From: Lancefieldella parvula DSM 20469
GTDB taxonomy: Bacteria; Actinomycetota; Coriobacteriia; Coriobacteriales; Atopobiaceae
Assembly: GCF_000024225.1 (NCBI RefSeq)
Contig: NC_013203.1
Location: 806,001 to 870,000, forward strand
DNA: 64,000 nucleotides
Reading direction: 5' to 3'
Shown: positions 57,540 to 64,000 of the stretch, piece after piece
Layout: every line of letters starts with the position of its first letter
Numbering within the stretch: position 1 is the stretch's first letter
Translations under genes and position numbers: made by a program
Notes under the pieces: generated by a model
What the model was told of the DNA's origin: nothing
Databases searched by the model: none
What the model saw: the letters and a program-made list of their open reading frames with translations, nothing else

Positions 57540-59045
57540 TTAGTTGCTTGTATTACTGTTGGAATTCTGATTATTAGTTGTGCCAGAAGTTCCACTGGTA
57601 GTACTTGATGTCGTGCTGTTTGTTTGAGCTCCAGATGCGTTAGTTCCATTAGCATCAGCAGACTTAGTACCCTGAATGGTCAAGGTACCAATACCAGAAG
57701 CATTTGCATCAAATGGTTTAGCAGTACCGTTAACGGTAACAGCAACAGCACCAGGAGTGCCTGCAAGAACGCTCATGGAATCCGTAACGGTATACGTCTG
57801 AGACCATGGACCAGTAATTGCATCAGCCTCGACGCTCTTGCCGTCAACAGTAATCTCAACCCAGCTGGTCTGACCATCTGCAACAGTAACTACAACGGTA
57901 GTCTGTTTAGGAGTCTCTTCTTTTTTAGACTCGGTTGTAGTGGTGCTCTTAGAAGCATCTGTAGAATCCTTCTTAGAAGTATCCGTATTGCTATTTGTGG
58001 TAGTGGAATTCTTAGAAGAATCATTTGTTGAATTATTAACGCTTACCGTCTTTGTAGTAGTAGGCGTAGTTCGAGCAGTCATACAAGAGCGAACGCTATA
58101 CAGTAAAACAGCGGTGATGATAATTACAACAAGAGCAAACACAGTTGCAACAGTACGACCTGTATCAGAGAAGTAGTTCTGAAGTGCACCCATAACGCCT
58201 GATCTTTGAGGAGCACGACGCTGCTGATTACCTGTGCTAGAAGACTGACGACGGCGAACGTTAGGCCTGTCAACCTGTGCAATATTTCTAGAACCACGAC
58301 GACCAGAGATAGTTGAAGCGCGCTCATAAGGAGCGGTTACGTTGTCATAGCGAAGGTCATCAGTGTAATCACTTGGAGCAACAGTTCTTCTAGTTACATC
58401 GTCTTTATAAGCTGGCATACTTACGCCAGCAATACCAACGCGCCTACGTTGAACGCCACCGCGCGTACGACTTGCCATAGTCTTCTGACGAGAGGCTTCT
58501 TCAATACCTGCATTGTAGGCATGACCGGTGGCATAGCGAGAATACGAGTAGCCGCCGGCATCCTCTTCAGATGCCTGAGCGCCCAAAGGTACACCCGTTT
58601 GTCTAGAGCGAACACCGGACGTAGTTGCAAATGCACCCATATCGCCAGCTGGTCCTCCCGATGTAGGGAGAAGACCGTGATACTGTACGTATGCCTTTGG
58701 CCTACTTTCAGACTCATTTATAACGTCATATCCTGCAATTCCACGGCCAGACTGGGTATCACGGGTGCGACGACGCAACTCATGAGAATAAGTGCCATTT
58801 TCAAACTCGTAGCTCTCTTCTTGAAACAAATCTACAATCTCACGCGGATTTAATCCCAAATAACGAGCATACGAAGAAAGCATGCCTTGAGCATAGCCAC
58901 TCTGAGGCATGTTCTTGAAATCACCTTCCTCAAAAGCAATGAGTGCCTGCTCCTTAAGACGAAGAATCTTTGATGCTTGAGCGATAGAAAGTCCGAGTTG
59001 ACGTCGACGTTCTACGAGCATCTCACTAAAACGAGGGCGTGGCAT
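57540..59045 (-). CDS. RodZ-like membrane protein with N-terminal HTH and DUF4115
   Basis: A 501-residue single-pass protein. The N-terminal HTH_25 domain (RRQLGLSIAQASKIL to YARYLGLNPREIVDLF, residues 10-70) is cytoplasmic. Residues 75-270 are a basic low-complexity linker rich in Arg/Gly/Ser. A single membrane helix (TVATVFALVVIIITAVLLY) lies near 285-305. The outside portion is Ser/Thr/Lys/Asn-rich, then a beta-rich DUF4115-like region (about 385-450). It probably ties cell-shape or division machinery to the nearby ftsK and may be O-glycosylated. Confidence 0.82.
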   Translation of the reverse strand: MPRPRFSEMLVERRRQLGLSIAQASKILRLKEQALIAFEEGDFKNMPQSGYAQGMLSSYARYLGLNPREIVDLFQEESYEFENGTYSHELRRRTRDTQSGRGIAGYDVINESESRPKAYVQYHGLLPTSGGPAGDMGAFATTSGVRSRQTGVPLGAQASEEDAGGYSYSRYATGHAYNAGIEEASRQKTMASRTRGGVQRRRVGIAGVSMPAYKDDVTRRTVAPSDYTDDLRYDNVTAPYERASTISGRRGSRNIAQVDRPNVRRRQSSSTGNQQRRAPQRSGVMGALQNYFSDTGRTVATVFALVVIIITAVLLYSVRSCMTARTTPTTTKTVSVNNSTNDSSKNSTTTNSNTDTSKKDSTDASKSTTTTESKKEETPKQTTVVVTVADGQTSWVEITVDGKSVEADAITGPWSQTYTVTDSMSVLAGTPGAVAVTVNGTAKPFDANASGIGTLTIQGTKSADANGTNASGAQTNSTTSSTTSGTSGTTNNQNSNSNTSN

Positions 59046-59047
59046 GC

Positions 59048-61540
59048 TTACTCTACCTCCCTATAGGCAGCGTCTTGAACTTTAAGCTCTTCAAGAGCAT
59101 CTTTATCGATGAGAACTTCTCGAGGTTTTGATCCGTTGGCTGGACCAACAATACCTTTTGCCTCTAACATATCCATAATTCTACCAGCACGAGCATACCC
59201 AACAGAGAGTGCTCTTTGCAAACTAGATGTAGAACCTAGCTGAGAATCCACAATTATGCGAGCAGCTTCCCAAATGAGAGGATCATCTGCTTGCGTCATG
59301 CCACCAACTCCCCCAACGCCATCAGCTTGTGTTGGAGTTGCAACAGTCAAAATATTGTCGTGATATTCGGCCACGCGCTGAGTACGAATGTACTTGACGG
59401 TCTCCTCGATTTCCTCGTCAGAAACCCAGCAACCCTGCGCGCGATTAGGCTTCTTACCACGAAGCTTAACCAACATGTCGCCCTTACCCAGAAGCTGCTC
59501 AGCGCCCTTTTGATCCAAAATAATGCGAGAGTTCAAAGAGTTATCAACTGAAAGTGCAACACGGTTATCAATGTTCGCACGGATCAGACCAGTTACAACG
59601 TCTGCAGAAGGACGTTGAGTTGCCACGATAAGGTGAATACCAGCTGCACGACCGAGCTGAGCAATACGAACAATGGAAGACTCAACGTCTTTACCAGCAA
59701 CCATCATAAGGTCTGCAAGCTCGTCGATGACAATGACAAAGTATGGCATGTGCTTTGGAGGATTCTCCATGTCAGCGTACTTATCACCATCAACATTTCT
59801 ATTGTACGTCTTAATATCACGTACTTTATAGTGCTCAAACACCTTTAGGCGTCGCTCCATCTCGGTAACACCCCACTGAAGCGCACTTGCCGCCTGCCTT
59901 GGCTCGGTAACAACAGGAACATACAGGTGTGGAAGACCGGCATAACCCGTAAACTCAACACGCTTTGGGTCAACCATAATAAGACGAACCTGCTCTGGAG
60001 TTGCGCGCATGAGCATAGACATAACAATAGCGTTGAGCAGGACGGATTTACCAGAACCGGTGGTACCTGCTACCAGCAAGTGAGGAAGGCTGGCAAGGTC
60101 AACAACAATTGGCTTGCCCTCAGAATCACGACCAAAGGCACACTCAAGAGGGCCGCCCTTTGCAAACGGAAGAACGTCAGCTAAATTAACTGCCTGGGCC
60201 TTCTCGTTAGGAATCTCAATACCAACCAGAGAAGTTCCAGGAATTGGTGCAAAAATACGAACAGACTTTGCAGCAAGCGAAAGCGCAATGTCATCCTCAA
60301 GATTAGTAATTTTGTTGACGCGTTCACCTTCGCCCATCGAAATCTTAAACGTAGTAACAGAAGGTCCCGCAGTCCAACCAACCACCTGGCTCGAAAGACC
60401 AAACTCTTCAAGCGTGGCCTGGAGTCTCTGAGCAGTAGCTTCAAGCTCATCATCGCTTACAGCAGAAGTTGCCGAGTTTTTATTTGACTTCAAAATAGTA
60501 AACGGCGGCAACTCATACGACTCATCATCATCGCCAGGCCTTTTAAGCTGGTTAGGTGTAGCGAGAAAATCAGGCGTTGTTTTAGATTTGCTCTTAGGTT
60601 TAGCCTGCTTTGTTGTAGGAGCAGGTCCTGCTACTGCAGCATCGTCTTTCTCGACAACTGCATCATCTATCTGGTCCTTCTTCTTAGAACGCAGTTTATT
60701 CTTTGCCTTATCAAGCAGTGTAGTAGGAGCATCACCTGCATCCTCTTGTGCCTCTTGTTCCTCGTAAAGACGAGCGTCGCGCTTAATGACAGAAGTCTTA
60801 CGATTGCCAAGATAGGTAGTCTCCCCTTCACCAGTCTCGTCAAAGAGAGAAGACTGGTTGTTGGCACCGCGCCTACCCTGTTTTTTTGCTGGCTGAGGTG
60901 CATTTGCGGCGTAGAGCGCCTCCTCTTTTGCAAGTGCACGCTCTTCTTTACGGTAGCGATGATTCTCGCGAACCTCATCTAAGCGGAAGCCTACGCGCTC
61001 AACCATATCGGAAATAGAAAAACCGCAAATAACAACACCAGCAATGATAAAGCCTACTAAAAGAACATTGCCCACCACGCGGCCAACAAAGCGCAACAAA
61101 ACCCAAGCAATACCGCCGCCCACATAACCACCAGCAGCCTCCAAGACTTTTGTGCCCAGAAGCATATCTGGAGCAGCCTCAGCGCCTGGAAAGTTAAGTG
61201 AGATAAGAGCAAGAGCAGCAAGAACATCCAACGTTAGACCAATAGCAATACGCGTAGAGATTCCCTGATCATCACGCATAAAGAAGGTCATAGCAAAGAC
61301 AAAAACTGCAATGGGAAAAAGCAAGGCACCCGTACCAAAGCAAAGTTTGAGTCCATGACCCATCGCGCTGGTAATAACAGCATTAGAGGGGACGATGATG
61401 GACAAAAACATGGCAATAGCAATCACGGCAAGAACAACACCAATGATGTCGTTCTGCAGCGGACTTAAGCCTACTGCTTGGGCAGAAGAGGCATTTCTAG
61501 AATTTCTTTTTGCTGCGTTTGAAGTGCGTTTAGAGGGCAT
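59048..61540 (-). CDS. ftsK: DNA translocase FtsK/SpoIIIE
   Basis: Septal DNA pump of 830 residues. Four N-terminal membrane helices (about 25-180) are followed by a charged linker, then the motor: FtsK alpha domain LPPFTILK, Walker A GTTGSGKSVLLNAI near 507, Walker B VIVIDELADLMM and RPSADVVTGLIRANI. The C-terminal winged-helix gamma domain (SSLQRALSVGYARAGRIMD) reads orienting sequences. Start 61540 has GGAGG ten bases upstream; the in-frame ATG at 61600 lies inside rnj. Next gene is RodZ-like, two bases away. Confidence 0.94.
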   Translation of the reverse strand: MPSKRTSNAAKRNSRNASSAQAVGLSPLQNDIIGVVLAVIAIAMFLSIIVPSNAVITSAMGHGLKLCFGTGALLFPIAVFVFAMTFFMRDDQGISTRIAIGLTLDVLAALALISLNFPGAEAAPDMLLGTKVLEAAGGYVGGGIAWVLLRFVGRVVGNVLLVGFIIAGVVICGFSISDMVERVGFRLDEVRENHRYRKEERALAKEEALYAANAPQPAKKQGRRGANNQSSLFDETGEGETTYLGNRKTSVIKRDARLYEEQEAQEDAGDAPTTLLDKAKNKLRSKKKDQIDDAVVEKDDAAVAGPAPTTKQAKPKSKSKTTPDFLATPNQLKRPGDDDESYELPPFTILKSNKNSATSAVSDDELEATAQRLQATLEEFGLSSQVVGWTAGPSVTTFKISMGEGERVNKITNLEDDIALSLAAKSVRIFAPIPGTSLVGIEIPNEKAQAVNLADVLPFAKGGPLECAFGRDSEGKPIVVDLASLPHLLVAGTTGSGKSVLLNAIVMSMLMRATPEQVRLIMVDPKRVEFTGYAGLPHLYVPVVTEPRQAASALQWGVTEMERRLKVFEHYKVRDIKTYNRNVDGDKYADMENPPKHMPYFVIVIDELADLMMVAGKDVESSIVRIAQLGRAAGIHLIVATQRPSADVVTGLIRANIDNRVALSVDNSLNSRIILDQKGAEQLLGKGDMLVKLRGKKPNRAQGCWVSDEEIEETVKYIRTQRVAEYHDNILTVATPTQADGVGGVGGMTQADDPLIWEAARIIVDSQLGSTSSLQRALSVGYARAGRIMDMLEAKGIVGPANGSKPREVLIDKDALEELKVQDAAYREVE

Positions 61541-61545
61541 TGGGC

Positions 61546-63210
61546 TTATACCTCCATAATGACCGGAATAACCATTGGTCGAGTACGAGTTTTGCTCCAA
61601 AGGAAGTTAGAAAGAGCATTGCGAACACTCTTCCTCATTGCTTCAATATTTGCACCTTCGGACTTAGAGGCTTTCTCGATTGAATTTCTCACAAGATTCT
61701 GTGCGTCGTTCATGAGCTCATCATCATCAGCAAATGAAACACCACGACCAGAAATCTCAACAACGCCTGGTTTAAGATTACGACCAACAAGGGTTACCAC
61801 AGCTGTAACAATACCGTCCTGGGAAAGACGCTGACGATCACGAAGAACAACAGGGTTAGCATCAGTGACAGACAGGCCATCAACGTACACTACACCAGAC
61901 TCAACCGTCTTACCACGCGTAACTTTTCCGTTTCTCATCTCAAGCGTGTCGCCGTTATCCAGAATGAAAATACGGTTAGCAGGAACGCCCATCTGCTGAG
62001 CAAGCTCTGCATGGGCACGCAGGTGAACAGCTTCGCCGTGGACTGGCATGAAGTTCTTTGGACGAGCCATACCAAGCATCAGCTTGAGTTCTTCCTGACT
62101 TCCATGACCAGAAACATGAACAAGTGCCTTTGACTTGTCGTAAATCTCGCAACCAATCTTAGAGAGCGCGTTAATAATGGACTGAACGCTCTTCTCGTTA
62201 CCTGGTACAGGAGTTGCAGAGATAATTACGGTGTCTTGAGGACGGATGGAAAGCGATTTATGCTCTCCATTTGCCATACGCGCCAAAGCACTTAGAGGCT
62301 CTCCCTGAGAACCGGTACACAAAACAACAATGCGATCATCTGCAAGTTTATCAACATCGTAAGCATCAATGATGTCTTTATCAGCAATATTAAGATAGCC
62401 AAGCTCACGCGCAATCTTTGTGTTGGTAATCATAGAGCGACCAGTAACAACAACCTTACGCTTTACCGCCACAGAGGCATCACACACCTGCTGCAGACGG
62501 TGAATGTGGCTTGAGAACGACGCAACAAAGACACGACCAGTTGCATTCTTAATGATGTGACGAAGTGCCGCACCAACAGAAGCCTCAGATGGAGTCATAC
62601 CTGGGCGGTTGGCGTTAGTCGAGTCAGAAAGCAGCAGGTCAAGCCCCTCAGAGGCAAACTTAGTAATAGCAGCGTAATTTGGACGCACGCCATCAATAGG
62701 AGTCTGATCAAGCTTAAAGTCACCAGAGTGAATAAGTGTTCCCGCAGGGGTCTTCATGTGAATTCCAAAAGCTGCAGGAATAGAGTGGGTCATCGAGAAG
62801 AACGTGATGTCAAAGGCACCAAGCTGTACCTTAGAGCCATCAGTAACCTCACGAAGCTTAGTGCCCACAATCTTGTGCTCAGCAAGCTTACCTTCAATAA
62901 AGCCAAGCGAGAGCTTACTGGAATAAATTGGTACCTTACGAGTAAGATCCATAAGCAGGTACGGAAGAGCACCAATGTGATCCTCATGACCGTGGGTAAT
63001 CAAAATACCGCGAAGCTTATCTTCGTTTTCTAGTACATAGGTGTAGTCTGGCAAAACAAGGTCAATACCAGGCTGTTCGTCATCTGGGAACATCAAACCA
63101 GCATCAACAAGCACCATATCATTACCGTACTCAAAAACGGTCATGTTCTTGCCAATGCCATCAAGTCCGCCCATAGGAATGACTTTAAGAGCTGGGTCTT
63201 TCTTAGGCAT
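61546..63210 (-). CDS. rnj: Ribonuclease J
   Basis: Metallo-beta-lactamase/beta-CASP nuclease with endo- and 5'-exoribonuclease activity. ILITHGHEDHIGALPYLL carries the HxHxDH metal site near residue 75; HSGDFKLDQTP and DSTNANRPG follow; the beta-CASP motif is VHVSGHGSQEELKLML and the C-terminal dimer domain is complete. 554 residues is typical. A ribosome site AAAGGAA precedes the ATG. The pnp gene lies upstream in the same direction. Confidence 0.96.
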   Translation of the reverse strand: MPKKDPALKVIPMGGLDGIGKNMTVFEYGNDMVLVDAGLMFPDDEQPGIDLVLPDYTYVLENEDKLRGILITHGHEDHIGALPYLLMDLTRKVPIYSSKLSLGFIEGKLAEHKIVGTKLREVTDGSKVQLGAFDITFFSMTHSIPAAFGIHMKTPAGTLIHSGDFKLDQTPIDGVRPNYAAITKFASEGLDLLLSDSTNANRPGMTPSEASVGAALRHIIKNATGRVFVASFSSHIHRLQQVCDASVAVKRKVVVTGRSMITNTKIARELGYLNIADKDIIDAYDVDKLADDRIVVLCTGSQGEPLSALARMANGEHKSLSIRPQDTVIISATPVPGNEKSVQSIINALSKIGCEIYDKSKALVHVSGHGSQEELKLMLGMARPKNFMPVHGEAVHLRAHAELAQQMGVPANRIFILDNGDTLEMRNGKVTRGKTVESGVVYVDGLSVTDANPVVLRDRQRLSQDGIVTAVVTLVGRNLKPGVVEISGRGVSFADDDELMNDAQNLVRNSIEKASKSEGANIEAMRKSVRNALSNFLWSKTRTRPMVIPVIMEV

Positions 63211-63370
63211 TAAAACGCTTTCCTTTCAAAAAAACTTTCTATAACAGACGCTACCCATAGGGCCGTCTACAAGACTTTTTGCAAAATCTACATGTTGTTT
63301 AATTATATAAAAAATCAGCACGTATTACGCTATATATTCTCAAAGAATCAAAATCTCAACAGAATAACAA

Positions 63371-63398
63371 GAGAGCTCCGACATGCATCGAAGCTCTC
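63371..63398 (-). terminator. Terminator of pnp
   Basis: GAGAGCT and AGCTCTC pair with an inner TCG/CGA and one mismatch around a loop; TTGTTATT follows on the minus strand. Confidence 0.65.
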
Positions 63399-63432
63399 TT
63401 TACAATCTCATGTGTATATAAGGTCTCGCGTG

Positions 63433-63443
63433 GCGAGAAACCC
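63433..63443 (+). repeat. Copy of the GCGAGAAACCC motif
   Basis: Exact copy (12-mer with a leading G from 63432) between rnj and the pnp stop codon. Confidence 0.6.
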
Positions 63444-63461
63444 TTTGAGTTCAAGCGTACC

Positions 63462-64000
63462 TTATGCGTCGTGATGACGGCGTGGTTGTCTACGCTCGGA
63501 GCTGCCAGTATCGTTCTGACGACGTGAGCGGTGCTCCTCACGGTCCTTCTTTGAAGCACCCTGCGGTGCCTCAGGCTTATCAAGACGGTCAAGAGAAATC
63601 TTGCCCTTCTCGTCTACCTCAAGAACCTTAACCTTAACCTCGTCACCAATAGCCAGAACATCCTCGATCTTCTCGACACGTCCTTGTGCTACGCGAGAAA
63701 TATGGAGCAGGCCATCTTTACCAGGAAGAAGCTCAACAAAGGCGCCGAATGGCTGAAGACCAACAACGCGACCGGTGTACTCCTCGCCTACCTCTGGAAC
63801 CTTAACGATAGCCTTGATGCGCTCTGCGGCAGCCTCAGCAGCACCGTTAGTACCAGCGATAAAGACGGTGCCATCCTCCTGAATATCAACAGTTGCACCT
63901 GTATCCTCCTGGATGCCACGAATAACCTTGCCACCAGAACCGATGACGTCACGAATCTTATCGATTGGAATAGAAAGCGAGATAATCTGAGGAGCGGTCT
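63462..64000 (-). CDS. pnp: Polyribonucleotide nucleotidyltransferase, C-terminal part
   Basis: The 3' end of pnp, read on the minus strand, with the 5' part beyond the window. About 179 codons show a KH domain (IPIDKIRDVIGSGGKVIRGI) and an S1 RNA-binding domain (GEEYTGRVVGLQPFGAFVEL to GKISLDRLDK), followed by a charged Arg/His-rich tail ending RRHHDA. It degrades RNA 3' to 5' with phosphate. It is followed by rnj in the same direction after a 250-bp gap holding its terminator and the rnj promoter region. Confidence 0.96.
   Translation of the reverse strand, partial: TAPQIISLSIPIDKIRDVIGSGGKVIRGIQEDTGATVDIQEDGTVFIAGTNGAAEAAAERIKAIVKVPEVGEEYTGRVVGLQPFGAFVELLPGKDGLLHISRVAQGRVEKIEDVLAIGDEVKVKVLEVDEKGKISLDRLDKPEAPQGASKKDREEHRSRRQNDTGSSERRQPRRHHDA

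Overview
The window reads as chromosomal DNA of a low-GC actinobacterium, most likely a member of the Coriobacteriia (Atopobiaceae, Lancefieldella/Atopobium-like). This is inferred from actinobacterial neighbourhoods (GarA-like FHA protein next to an FtsR-type MerR regulator; dut-nrdR-LysM protein/lexA; rnj-ftsK-rodZ-like-yajQ-rimO-pgsA-cinA-recA-recX), combined with moderate GC and a fermentative, oxygen-coping gene set (hcp, NADH oxidase, msrA, trxB). No sequence search was possible, so the genus is a guess.

Layout: 1-14.4 kb is a dense plus-strand run: a DUF512 protein cut by the window edge, der, plsY, gpsA, rpe, a cysteine desulfurase, a zinc-ribbon coiled-coil protein, coaBC, nfo, an ABC-F ATPase and a two-gene heterodimeric ABC exporter. 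A tRNA-Pro(GGG) with its own promoter and terminator follows. From 14.7 to 24.5 kb lie single-gene stress and accessory units: an alkyltransferase-like protein, msrA, a Crp/Fnr regulator divergent from hcp, NADH oxidase, a methyltransferase, oleate hydratase, a low-GC methyltransferase and a Cof-type HAD phosphatase. From 24.6 to 34.5 kb: an M20 peptidase, a CDP-alcohol phosphatidyltransferase, dacA-gcvT-like-ridA, garA-like/ftsR-like, apt, a secreted NlpC/P60 hydrolase and a ClC transporter.

A 644-bp AT-rich gap then opens an accessory array (35.1-39.8 kb) of seven co-directional small genes: three methyltransferases, a GrpB-family protein, a VOC protein, a GNAT acetyltransferase and an AlkD-type repair protein. 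After it come trxB, a purine permease, dut and nrdR on the minus strand.

From 43.4 to 64 kb is a DNA-repair, RNA-processing and division block. A LysM protein and lexA diverge from a promoter region with four LexA-type boxes. The minus strand carries hflX, miaA, miaB, spoVS-like, a GHKL ATPase, rny, recX, recA, cinA-like, pgsA, rimO, yajQ, a RodZ-like protein, ftsK, rnj and the 3' end of pnp. The recA promoter has a matching LexA box between -35 and -10, so lexA, the LysM protein and recA-recX form a small SOS regulon readable from the DNA alone.

The most unusual signals are: a repeated 11-mer GCGAGAAACCC (six exact copies, four intergenic); a foldable leader in front of rny; an FNR-geometry palindrome plus a 5'-end hairpin at hcp; a terminator-like hairpin in the oleate hydratase upstream region with no gene before it; and a 33-bp tandem duplication over the miaA stop codon.
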